DNA of 64,000 bases from Streptomyces cellulosae. Lineage in GTDB: Bacteria > Actinomycetota > Actinomycetes > Streptomycetales > Streptomycetaceae. The stretch covers positions 81,514 to 145,513 of the forward strand of contig NZ_JOEV01000039.1 in assembly GCF_000721105.1 (NCBI RefSeq), read 5' to 3'. Positions 1 through 7,576 of this stretch are shown here, one piece after another. Made by a program: the position numbers and the translations under genes. Position 1 is the first letter of the stretch. Every line of letters starts with the position of its first letter. A model generated the notes under the pieces. The model had not been told where the DNA came from. It worked only from the letters and a program-made list of their open reading frames with translations, and made no database searches.

Positions 1-1284
1 CTGCTGGCGCCGCGCGACTACCTCTCCACCTTCATGAAGATCGGCACCATCGCGCTGCTCGCGGTGGGCGTCGTGTTCGCCGCGCCGGTGCTGCGGGCGG
101 ACGCGGTGAGCGACTTCGCCACCTCGGGCACGGGTCCGGTCTTCGCGGGTTCGCTCTTCCCGTTCCTGTTCATCACCATCGCCTGCGGCGCCCTGTCCGG
201 CTTCCACGCCCTGGTCGCCTCCGGCACCACCCCGAAACTGATCCAGAAGGAGTCCCAGGTCCGGCTGATCGGCTACGGCGCGATGCTGATGGAGTCGTTC
301 GTCGCGATCATGGCGCTGATCGCGGCGGCCACCCTGGAACCGGGCCTGTACTACGCGATGAACGCCCCCGCCGGACTCCTCGGTACGACGGCCCAGTCCG
401 CGTCCCACGCGGTGGCCGGCCTCGGCTTCACCATCAGCCCCGACCAGCTGACCCAGGCGGCCAGAGCGGTCGAGGAGCAGACCCTGATCGCCCGCTCCGG
501 CGGCGCGCCGACCCTCGCCGTCGGCATGTCGGAGATCTTCTCCGGGATCTTCGGCGGCACGGCCTTGAAGGCCTTCTGGTACCACTTCGCCATCATGTTC
601 GAGGCGCTGTTCATCCTGACCACGGTCGACGCGGGCACCCGGGTCGGACGCTTCATGCTCCAGGACATGCTCGGCAATCTCTGGAAGCCCATCGGCCGGG
701 TCAACTGGAAGCCCGGCATCTGGTTGTGCAGCGGCCTGGTCGTGGCCGCCTGGGGCTACTTCCTGCACTCCGGCGCCACCGACCCGCTCGGCGGCATCAA
801 CCAGCTCTTCCCGCTGTTCGGCATCGCCAACCAGCTGCTCGCCGCGATCGCCCTGGCGGTCTGCACGACCGTACTGATCAAGTCCGGGCGGCTGCGCTGG
901 GCCTGGGTGACGGGCGCTCCGCTGGCCTGGGTGGTGGCGATCACCTTCACCGCGGGCTGGCAGAAGATCTTCTCGGACGACACCAAGGTCGGTTTCTTCG
1001 CCCAGCGCACCCGGTACGCCGACGCCCTCGACGCCGGCCAGGTCCTGCCGCCCGCCAAGACCCTCGACGACATGCACACCGTGGTCACCAACTCCACCGT
1101 CGACGGCGTGCTCATCGCCCTGTTCCTGCTGCTGGTGGCCGTGGTGATGGGCAACGCGGCGGTGGTGTGCGTCCGGGCGGTCCGCGCGCCGGGCGGGCTG
1201 CCGCTCACCGAGGCGCCGTACGTCGAGTCCCGCATCGCCGCCGCCCCGGAGCCGGCCGAGCCGCTCGCCAAGGCACGCACATGA
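1..1284 (+). CDS. cstA: Carbon starvation protein CstA, 3' part (5' end outside window)
   Basis: The reading frame is open from base 1 (LLAPRDYLSTFMKIG), so the true start lies upstream and about 427 codons are visible. CstA proteins are polytopic inner-membrane transporters of the CstA/BtsT family, linked to peptide or pyruvate uptake during carbon limitation. The visible part has many hydrophobic segments and the family-typical stretches GALSGFHALVASGTTPK and GGINQLFPLFGIANQLLA. The stop overlaps the start of the next gene by four bases (ATGA), the usual cstA-ybdD coupling. The family call is firm; the substrate cannot be read from the sequence. Confidence 0.93.
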   Translation: MLAPRDYLSTFMKIGTIALLAVGVVFAAPVLRADAVSDFATSGTGPVFAGSLFPFLFITIACGALSGFHALVASGTTPKLIQKESQVRLIGYGAMLMESFVAIMALIAAATLEPGLYYAMNAPAGLLGTTAQSASHAVAGLGFTISPDQLTQAARAVEEQTLIARSGGAPTLAVGMSEIFSGIFGGTALKAFWYHFAIMFEALFILTTVDAGTRVGRFMLQDMLGNLWKPIGRVNWKPGIWLCSGLVVAAWGYFLHSGATDPLGGINQLFPLFGIANQLLAAIALAVCTTVLIKSGRLRWAWVTGAPLAWVVAITFTAGWQKIFSDDTKVGFFAQRTRYADALDAGQVLPPAKTLDDMHTVVTNSTVDGVLIALFLLLVAVVMGNAAVVCVRAVRAPGGLPLTEAPYVESRIAAAPEPAEPLAKART

Positions 1285-1472
1285 GGGCCGCCGCCCGCTG
1301 GGGCCGGGCCGTGCGCTGGTATCTGCGCGAGCTGACCGGGGAGGCGGAGTACGACCGCCACTGCGAGCGGCACCGGCGCCGTCATCCCGGGGTTCCGGTA
1401 CCGACCCGGCGGGAGTACGAGGTGCTGCGCGCGGTGCGGAGGGAGGGGCGGCCGGAAGGGCGGTGTTGCTGA
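1281..1472 (+). CDS. YbdD/YjiX family small protein (DUF466)
   Basis: This gene encodes 63 residues and its ATG overlaps the cstA stop as ATGA, so the two are translationally coupled. The sequence (WYLRELTGEAEYDRHCERH, then HPGVPVPTRREYEVLR) matches the YbdD/YjiX family, whose members almost always follow cstA/btsT genes. Its biochemical role is unknown; a helper role for the transporter is inferred from the constant pairing. The tail is short and Arg-rich. Confidence 0.85.
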   Translation: MRAAARWGRAVRWYLRELTGEAEYDRHCERHRRRHPGVPVPTRREYEVLRAVRREGRPEGRCC

Positions 1473-1501
1473 GGGGCTGAGGCCGCTGGGGACTCGTGTC
1501 G

Positions 1502-1546
1502 CTCGGGTGCCTCGGGTGCCTCGGGTGCGTCGGGTGCCTCGCGTGC
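1502..1546. repeat. Five tandem copies of a 9-bp unit
   Basis: The unit ctcgggtgc is repeated five times head to tail, with one base changed in each of units 4 and 5. It lies between the convergent ybdD and SURF1 genes and is not inside a supported coding region. It is probably a slippage-prone microsatellite without a defined function. Confidence 0.8.
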
Positions 1547-1584
1547 CGGAGTGAGGGGGCTGGGCGGTGCCGGGTCGAGGGGTG

Positions 1585-2409
1585 TCACACCGCGGCCGGT
1601 GCGGGCTCCTCGCTCGGCTGGTCGGCGGCCTCCCGGCGGTCCCGCAGCTCGCGCCGGACCAGGACCACCCAGCCCACCGGGACCGCGGCCGAGAACAGCC
1701 ACCACTGGATGGCGTACGCGTAGTTCAGCGCGGCGTCCTCGTTGCCGGGCCTGCCCACCAGCTCGGGGATGTCGCCCTTCGGTTCGGGGGTCGTCTGCGC
1801 GATGTAGCCGCCGAGCACCTCGGCGCCGAGGCGGCGGGCCTCCTGCTCGCTGTTGATCAGCATGACCTGCCGGTCCGGCAGTCCCTTGAGGTTCTTGATG
1901 CCGCTCGCCGCGGTCGTCTCGTCGGGCATCAGCCGCCCGGTGACGGTGATCTCGCCGCGTGGCGGCGCGGGGATCCTGGGGAACGCGGTCTGGCTCGGGC
2001 CGTTCGCGGGGATCCAGCCCCGGTCGACGAGCAGGACCTTGCCGTCGGCGAGCACGAACGGGGTCAGGACGTGGTAGCCGACCTCGTCGTCCGAGTTGGT
2101 GCGGCGGCGGACGACGACCTCGTCGTCGGTGTCGAAGCGGCCCTTCGCGGACACGTTGTGGTACCGGTCCTTCGTGGTGACCGTGTGCCCGGGGGAGGTC
2201 AGCGTCTCCACGGGCACCGGCTTCGAGGACAGCGCGTCGGCGACCAGCTGGTTGCGGGCGCTGCGCTCCTCATAGCGGTGCATCTGCCAGATGCCCAGCC
2301 TGATCATCGTGGGGATGAGAAGGAGGGCGACCAGCGTGAGGATCACCCACTGCCGGGACAGAAGGAAGCGGTACACCCCACGACCGTACAACTCGGTCGT
2401 GGGGTGCAT
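1585..2409 (-). CDS. SURF1 family cytochrome oxidase biogenesis protein
   Basis: The protein has 274 residues from ATG at 2409; the frame stays open upstream but that part is low-complexity Arg/Ser and unlikely to be coding. The order is typical of SURF1 (Shy1): an N-terminal membrane helix after FLLSRQWVILTLVAL, the motif LGIWQMHRYEERSARN, a central soluble domain with VLLVDRGWIP, and a C-terminal membrane helix (YAIQWWLFSAAVPVGWVVLV). Family members help insert heme a into the aa3 cytochrome oxidase. The C-terminal tail is Glu/Pro/Ala-rich and cytoplasmic. Confidence 0.9.
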   Translation of the reverse strand: MHPTTELYGRGVYRFLLSRQWVILTLVALLLIPTMIRLGIWQMHRYEERSARNQLVADALSSKPVPVETLTSPGHTVTTKDRYHNVSAKGRFDTDDEVVVRRRTNSDDEVGYHVLTPFVLADGKVLLVDRGWIPANGPSQTAFPRIPAPPRGEITVTGRLMPDETTAASGIKNLKGLPDRQVMLINSEQEARRLGAEVLGGYIAQTTPEPKGDIPELVGRPGNEDAALNYAYAIQWWLFSAAVPVGWVVLVRRELRDRREAADQPSEEPAPAAV

Positions 2410-2425
2410 GGAGGTGGGGGCCGCT

Positions 2426-2659
2426 TCAGACCTTGTCGACGATGCCCGCCCTTCCCTCCGCGCGGGCGCAGTGCGCGCCGCAGTACCAGTGGCCCTCGAC
2501 CTCGACGCCCTGGCCGATGATCTGCACCCGGCAGTGCTCGCAGATGGGTGCCATGCGGTGGATCGCGCAGGAGAAGCAGTCAAATACATGCACCGCGCCC
2601 TGGGCGTGGATCTCGAAGGTCATTCCGTAGTGGTTGCCGCACACTTCACATGTCGCCAT
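2426..2659 (-). CDS. Small zinc-ribbon-like conserved protein
   Basis: This encodes 77 residues from ATG at 2659 (MATCEVCGNHYG). It has four Cys pairs or Cys/His clusters: CEVCGNHY, FDCFSCAIH, CEHCRVQI and CGAHC. These suggest two zinc-binding knuckles. I recognise it as a conserved actinomycete hypothetical protein but know no function. It lies 16 bases from the SURF1 start and may be co-transcribed with it. Confidence 0.75.
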   Translation of the reverse strand: MATCEVCGNHYGMTFEIHAQGAVHVFDCFSCAIHRMAPICEHCRVQIIGQGVEVEGHWYCGAHCARAEGRAGIVDKV

Positions 2660-2771
2660 GCGCCACAGGGTGAGCCGTCTGTACCGCGCGGGCGAGCCGC
2701 CGCCGGGCGAGTCGCCCGGCAATCACCCGTCCGTACGGTCACAGCGGGGACGTCGCACGGCCGCCGGTCCG

Positions 2772-2793
2772 GTCCCCGTACGGTCACGGGGAC
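2772..2793 (-). terminator. Hairpin downstream of the exonuclease gene
   Basis: An 8-bp perfect stem (gtccccgt pairing with acggggac) encloses a 6-nt loop. It lies just past the stop of the minus-strand exonuclease gene. No U-tract follows, which is common in Streptomyces, so this is only a likely terminator. Confidence 0.45.
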
Positions 2794-2818
2794 GCGCGGC
2801 CGTCCGGTCTCCCGGTGG

Positions 2819-3841
2819 TCACTGCTCCGCGGCCGGCTCGACATCCCTGAGCAGCTGTCCGAAGGCGGCCTCGTCGACCACCGGTGTGCCGAACTGGCGG
2901 GCCTTGACCACCTTGGACGTGCCCGAGTTCGGGTCGTTGGTGACGAGCAGGCTGGTGAGCCGCGAGATGCTGGTGGCCACATGGAGTCCGGCCTCGGTCG
3001 CGCGGTCCTCCAGGAGGTCCCGCTCGACGGACGTGTCCCCGGAGAACGCGATCCGCATGCCCTGTTTGAGTGGTTTGCCTTCTTCGTAGCGTCCCGGGTT
3101 GGGATAGGGGCACGCGGGCCTCTTACGGGCGGGACGCCAACTGCCCGGCCGGTAGCCGCCGTAGCCGCCGCCCGAGCCGCGGTAGCCGCCGCCCGAGCCC
3201 GCCTGCTGCCCGATCCGGGGCGCCGGGCGGTCCGACCACTCGGTCAGCGGCCTGCACTCGTGCAACGGCAGCCGGACGCCGCCCGCGGCCGCGGCCCTCA
3301 GGCTCGGCCGGAACGCCTCCGCCAGCACGCGCGCGTCGTCCAGCGCGTGGTGCGCCCGCTGCTGGACGACGCCGAAGTGCGCCGCCAGGGTCTCCAGCTT
3401 GTGGTTGGGCAGGGGGAGGCCCAGCTCCTTGGACAGCGCGATGGTGCACAGCCGCTGCCGCACCGGCGCCTCGCGCTCGGCGCGCGCGTACTCCCGCGCG
3501 ATCATCTGCCAGTCGAAGACCGCGTTGTGCGCGACGAGCACCCGCCCGTCGAGACGGGCCGAGAACTCCTCGGCGATCTCCGTGAAGAGGGGCGCGCCCT
3601 CCAGTACGTCGCTCGTCAGACCGTGGATCCACACGGGGCCCGGATCGCGCTCCGGGTTGACCAGCGTGTACCAGTGGTCCTCGACCTCGCCGCGCGCGTC
3701 CAGGCGGTAGACGGCCGCGGAGATTATCCGGTCGTCGCGGGCCAGGCCGGTGGTCTCCACGTCGACGACCGCGTATCCGGGCGGATAGGCGGTCGGCCAC
3801 CCCGTGGCGGAGGACACTGCGGTCGTGAGGTCTTCGAGCAT
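2819..3841 (-). CDS. DEDDh 3'-5' exonuclease with C-terminal BRCT domain
   Basis: The protein has 340 residues. The N-terminal half is a DnaQ-like exonuclease: ExoI DVETTG (Asp27, Glu29), ExoII around HNAVFDWQM, and ExoIII HHALDDA giving the final His and Asp. A linker rich in Gly/Tyr/Arg follows (about residues 195-245). The last 80 residues read as a BRCT domain (RIAFSGDTSVERDLLEDRA, then SLLVTNDPNSGTSK), as in the C-terminus of NAD-dependent ligases. A role in DNA repair or end trimming is likely; it is not the replicative epsilon subunit, which lacks BRCT. It is divergent from the VIT gene with about 225 bp between. Confidence 0.9.
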   Translation of the reverse strand: MLEDLTTAVSSATGWPTAYPPGYAVVDVETTGLARDDRIISAAVYRLDARGEVEDHWYTLVNPERDPGPVWIHGLTSDVLEGAPLFTEIAEEFSARLDGRVLVAHNAVFDWQMIAREYARAEREAPVRQRLCTIALSKELGLPLPNHKLETLAAHFGVVQQRAHHALDDARVLAEAFRPSLRAAAAGGVRLPLHECRPLTEWSDRPAPRIGQQAGSGGGYRGSGGGYGGYRPGSWRPARKRPACPYPNPGRYEEGKPLKQGMRIAFSGDTSVERDLLEDRATEAGLHVATSISRLTSLLVTNDPNSGTSKVVKARQFGTPVVDEAAFGQLLRDVEPAAEQ

Positions 3842-4066
3842 GGTCCCTGAGGATACGGGCCACGACTGACAGCGCCGTCCCGTACCCGTCCGTCAGGTAC
3901 CGCGCTGCGGCCGCGCGTTCGAGCGCTGACGAGAGCCGCTGGTCCGTCCGCTCGCCCAAGTGCCGTGGTGCGGGCAACGGTTCGCTCCTCGACGCCACCC
4001 CGTGTCGGTACGGGCCGTCCGCGTCGGTAGGGACCGCCCGGCCCCAGGGGGTGCGATCCTCCGGGT

Positions 4067-4777
4067 GTGACCGAACCCACTCATGACGAGGCCCACGGCC
4101 AAGCGCTCGGCGCCCGCCTCAACTGGCTGCGCGCGGCGGTCCTGGGCGCGAACGACGGCATCGTCTCCACCGCCGGTCTCGTCGTCGGCGTGGCCGGCGC
4201 GACGGCGGACCGCTCCACGCTGCTCACGGCCGGCCTGGCGGGCTTGTTGGCCGGCTCCATGTCGATGGCGGCGGGGGAGTACGTGTCCGTCTCCACCCAG
4301 CGCGACACGGAGAAGGCGGCCCTGGCGCTGGAGAGGCGGGAGCTGCGCGAGCAGCCCGAGGCCGAACTGGAGGAGCTGACCGAACTGCTGGAGGAACGGG
4401 GGCTCACCCAGGAGGTGGCCCGGGAAGCGGCCGAGCAGCTGACGGAACGGGACGCGTTGAGGGCCCACGCGCGCGTGGAACTCGGTATCGACCCCGACGA
4501 CCTCACCAACCCCTGGCACGCGGCCTGGGCGAGCTTTCTGGCGTTCACCGTCGGGGCGTTGCTGCCGCTGCTGGCGATCGTCCTGCCGCCCTCGGACTGG
4601 CGGGTGCCGGTCACCGTGGTGTCGGTCCTCGCCGCGCTCACGCTGACCGGCTGGAGCAGCGCCCGACTAGGGGCGGCCGGACCGGGCCGGGCGATGCTGC
4701 GGAACGTTGCGGGCGGGGCGCTGGCGATGGCGGTGACCTACGCGGCGGGATGGCTGCTGGGTGCGGCGGGGGTGTGA
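4067..4777 (+). CDS. VIT1/CCC1 family Fe/Mn transporter
   Basis: This encodes 236 residues from a GTG start. The N-terminal motif LGANDGIVSTAGLVVGVAGA and the second segment GLLAGSMSMAAGEYVSVSTQ are hallmarks of the VIT/CCC1 family, which exports or sequesters iron and manganese. A charged helical metal-binding segment (about residues 88-145, rich in Glu) separates the first two membrane helices from three C-terminal ones. The gene is monocistronic and converges on the CopD-like gene. Confidence 0.92.
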   Translation: MTEPTHDEAHGQALGARLNWLRAAVLGANDGIVSTAGLVVGVAGATADRSTLLTAGLAGLLAGSMSMAAGEYVSVSTQRDTEKAALALERRELREQPEAELEELTELLEERGLTQEVAREAAEQLTERDALRAHARVELGIDPDDLTNPWHAAWASFLAFTVGALLPLLAIVLPPSDWRVPVTVVSVLAALTLTGWSSARLGAAGPGRAMLRNVAGGALAMAVTYAAGWLLGAAGV

Positions 4778-4789
4778 CGGTGAGGCTCA

Positions 4790-4921
4790 CCTCTTGGAAC
4801 TCGCCGCCCCAGGCTCACCTCTTGGACCTCGCCACCTGAAGTCCTCTCCTGGACCTCGCCACCTGAAGTCCTCTCCTGGACCTCGCCACCTGAAGCCCTC
4901 TCCTGGAACCTGCCACCTGAT
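4790..4921. repeat. 27-bp tandem repeat between convergent genes
   Basis: Three 27-bp units at 4824-4850, 4851-4877 and 4878-4904 contain ggacctcgccacctgaag; a fourth is partial. Two related shorter copies start at 4790. The repeat lies in the 146-bp gap between the VIT gene and the CopD-like gene. On the minus strand it would read as a 9-residue periodic peptide, but no real gene covers it. Confidence 0.85.
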
Positions 4922-4923
4922 GC

Positions 4924-5931
4924 TCACCATCTGATGGGCAGCGGCACCGCGGTCAGCAGCCCCGACACCGCGACCACCAGCCCCAGGGCGACGACCTCCG
5001 CGCGCGCGGGTGCGCAGGCGGTCAGCGGGTCGGTGGCGCGGGCCAGCCGGATCCGCGCCCAGAGGGCGAGCAGGGCGACGACGGCCACCAGGAGCACCTT
5101 GGCGAGCAGGGTGCGTCCGTACGCCGTTGTCGTCAGCTGATCCAGGATCGTGTCCGCCGGCATGCGGCGCAGCGAACTCGTCAGCCCGCTCGCCGTGAGG
5201 GCGGCGAGCAGAACGGCCGCCAGGCGCGCGTACAGCCCGAGCAGCGCCGCGCCCATCTCGGCGGAGCGCCACAGGCGCAGGGTGCGCAGCACGGACAGCA
5301 GACCCCCCGTCCACAGTGCCGCGCAGGTCAGGTGCACCAGCGTGAGGCCGGAACCGAGCAGCGGGCTCGTCTCGGTCGGGGGATGCGCCCGCAGGGCTTC
5401 CGCCACGACCACCGCGGCCAGCGGCCAGACCTGGGTGGCGGGGCGGCGCGAGAGGGCGCACAGTCCGGCCACGAGGAAGGCGTTGACCTCCACCAGGGCG
5501 AGCTTGCCCGCACGGGACTCGTACAGGCCGCCGATGTCGATCGCGGCGACGCTGTCCGGCACCAGGTTGCCGGTCGCCACGACCGACGCGAGTCCGAGGG
5601 CCGCGAGGAAACCGGCGCCGGCCGCGAACGGAGCCCAACTGCGGGGCGCGGTCGGGGAAGCGACGGACACCGCATCCGCCAGCCGGCGCGCGAACAGCTC
5701 GCCCAGCGGGATGCTGAGCGCCGCGAACAGCACCGCGCGCAGGAGCGCGACGCCGCCGGCGCCGGGCGGGGCGGCCTCGCCGCTGCCGTGCAGTGCGGCG
5801 GACGGCCCGAGCAGCGGGATCAGTGCGCCCAGGGCCACCAGGACAAGAACGACGACGGCCCGGCCCGTGCCGGGGCGTGGTCTGGGGCCGATCGGGTCGG
5901 CCACCTCGGAGGTCGGTCGTATCAACGTCAC
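4924..5931 (-). CDS. CopD-domain integral membrane protein (copper uptake/resistance)
   Basis: The protein has about 335 residues and eight or more hydrophobic helices. The C-terminal half carries the CopD-type pattern (LTLVHLTCAALWTGGL, then YGRTLLAKVLLVAVVALLA). CopD proteins are implicated in copper import into the cytoplasm in copper-resistance systems. I chose GTG at 5931 because GAAG lies eight bases upstream; a TTG at 5967 would add 12 residues. No copC-type partner is adjacent, so copper specificity is inferred only from the domain. Confidence 0.8.
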   Translation of the reverse strand: MTLIRPTSEVADPIGPRPRPGTGRAVVVLVLVALGALIPLLGPSAALHGSGEAAPPGAGGVALLRAVLFAALSIPLGELFARRLADAVSVASPTAPRSWAPFAAGAGFLAALGLASVVATGNLVPDSVAAIDIGGLYESRAGKLALVEVNAFLVAGLCALSRRPATQVWPLAAVVVAEALRAHPPTETSPLLGSGLTLVHLTCAALWTGGLLSVLRTLRLWRSAEMGAALLGLYARLAAVLLAALTASGLTSSLRRMPADTILDQLTTTAYGRTLLAKVLLVAVVALLALWARIRLARATDPLTACAPARAEVVALGLVVAVSGLLTAVPLPIRW

Positions 5932-6055
5932 CTCACGATCTTCACCAGCTACCACAGAACGGGGCAAGTCCGGGAAAACAACTGGAGGAACGGCGTTCCG
6001 CCCATAAGTCCGGCGTGATCCCCCAGGTGGGTACGTTTTCCGACCGCCTCATGAC

Positions 6056-7456
6056 TCAGCTCCAGCGCGGCGCGTCCGCTCCCCATGGACCCGGCGGTCG
6101 CGTCCAGTCGGGTGGTCCGCCCGCGAAGGAGAGCGGTGAGCGCGCGTACCGCAGCCGCCCCAGCGCGCTGTCCGCCTCGGCCAGCCAGGGCCCGGCCCCG
6201 TCGTACACCGTCCCGCCCGCCCCGTCGTACGACGTCTCGCCCGCCCGGTCGTGCCCGACGCCGTTCATCAGCCACTGCGCCGTCCCTGCGAGCGCCAGCC
6301 GTACGACCCTGCTGCCACCCTCGTGCGACTGTTCGGTCAGCGCCCGCAGCACCGCCGCGGCGAGCAGATACCCCGTCCCGTGGTCCAGCGCCTGTGCGGG
6401 CAGGGCACCGGGCTTCTCCGGGGAACCTTCGGCCGCGGCGATCCCGGTGGCCACCTGCACCAGGCTGTCGAACCCACGCCGCCCGGCCCACGGTCCGTAC
6501 GCGCCCCACGCGGACAGTTGCGCCACGACCACCCCCGGCCGCCGCTCGGCCAGCGCCCGCGCAGACAGCCCGAACCGGTCCAGCGCGCCCGGGCGGTAGC
6601 CGGTGACGACCACGTCCGCCGCCGCGAGCAACTCCTCGAAGGCCCGCCCGTCGGCCGCGAGGTCGAGGGTCGCCGACCGCTTCCCGAAGCCCGTGTCGGC
6701 GTGCGCATCGGGGATTTCGGGCACCTGCGGGGCATCCACCCGCAGCACGTCCGCGCCCAGGAGGGCGAGGGTGCGGGTGGCGACCGGGCCCGCGATGACC
6801 CGCGTCAGGTCCAGGACGCGCAGCCGGGCGGCGGGCAGCAGGGGAGTGCCGTCGTCGCCGGGGGCGATCGGCGCGAGCACGCGCGCGGGCGCCGAGTCCA
6901 GCCGCTCGCGCTCCACCAGCGGGCGTGCGGCCACCGCGGCACCCTGTGCGTGCGCGGCCCACTCCTCGGGTGTGCGCAGGGCCACGGCGAGGCCGCCGGC
7001 CGCGTACACGGCCTCCTCGACCTCCAGGGCGGACCGCTCGGCGAGCGCCGACTCGACGGAGGGGACCCGCCCTTCGGGCAGGCCCAGGGCGGCGAGCAGC
7101 CGCTGTCGGTGATGCGGATAGTTCGCGTGCGTGCGCACCCACCCGTCCGCCGTCCGCCAGAACCGGGACAGCGGGGCGAAGGCGACCGGTGCCCGGCCGT
7201 CGATCAGCAGATGCCGCTCGCTGACGAACGTGGTCGCGACGGCCCCGTCGTCCACCCGCACCGCGGGCAGCTCGATTCCGGCCCGCCGCGCCCCGAGTTC
7301 GGCGGCCGCCAGCGCGCAGACGCCGACGCAGGCCCGCGCCAACTCGCGTACGGGAAGGCGCCCCTGAAGAGCGCCCTCCCGCACGACGGTCGACACGCGG
7401 GAGAGCCGGGCAGGATCGCCGCCCAGCTCGGACCAGGCCGTCTCGATGTCAGTCAT
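6056..7456 (-). CDS. CaiB/BaiF family (family III) CoA-transferase
   Basis: This encodes 466 residues from ATG at 7456. The central and C-terminal parts are CaiB/BaiF-like: LRVLDLTRVIAGPVATRTLA, LLGADVLRVDAP, GKRSATLDL, VVVTGYRPGALDRFG and GRRGFDSLVQVATGI. Family III enzymes move CoA between carboxylic acids through an aspartyl-CoA intermediate. The first 230 residues are an extra N-terminal region, so this is longer than the single-domain enzymes and may be two fused CaiB-like halves, the first degenerate. The C-terminus has a short Tyr-Asp-Gly-Ala repeat. The substrate is unknown. Confidence 0.85.
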   Translation of the reverse strand: MTDIETAWSELGGDPARLSRVSTVVREGALQGRLPVRELARACVGVCALAAAELGARRAGIELPAVRVDDGAVATTFVSERHLLIDGRAPVAFAPLSRFWRTADGWVRTHANYPHHRQRLLAALGLPEGRVPSVESALAERSALEVEEAVYAAGGLAVALRTPEEWAAHAQGAAVAARPLVERERLDSAPARVLAPIAPGDDGTPLLPAARLRVLDLTRVIAGPVATRTLALLGADVLRVDAPQVPEIPDAHADTGFGKRSATLDLAADGRAFEELLAAADVVVTGYRPGALDRFGLSARALAERRPGVVVAQLSAWGAYGPWAGRRGFDSLVQVATGIAAAEGSPEKPGALPAQALDHGTGYLLAAAVLRALTEQSHEGGSRVVRLALAGTAQWLMNGVGHDRAGETSYDGAGGTVYDGAGPWLAEADSALGRLRYARSPLSFAGGPPDWTRPPGPWGADAPRWS

Positions 7457-7457
7457 G

Positions 7458-7472
7458 ACTGCACTATGCAGT
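7458..7472. promoter_or_regulatory. Inverted repeat at the CoA-transferase start
   Basis: Perfect 6-bp arms (actgca, tgcagt) are separated by 3 bp and sit one base upstream of the ATG. No Shine-Dalgarno sequence is visible on this side, so the mRNA may be leaderless with an operator overlapping the transcription start. This is a prediction from sequence symmetry only. Confidence 0.4.
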
Positions 7473-7576
7473 ATTGACCGAATCAACAGATGAGGCCGGT
7501 CCGCCCAGGCCAACCACGTTGATCAGCGAGATCAGCGAGATCAGGTTGATCACGCTGAACAGTTGATCCGGTCGAG

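Noticed and set aside
4787..5638. Minus-strand open frame with a periodic GPGEDFRWR peptide
   Set aside because: It overlaps the CopD-like gene in another frame and its periodicity comes only from the 27-bp DNA repeat.
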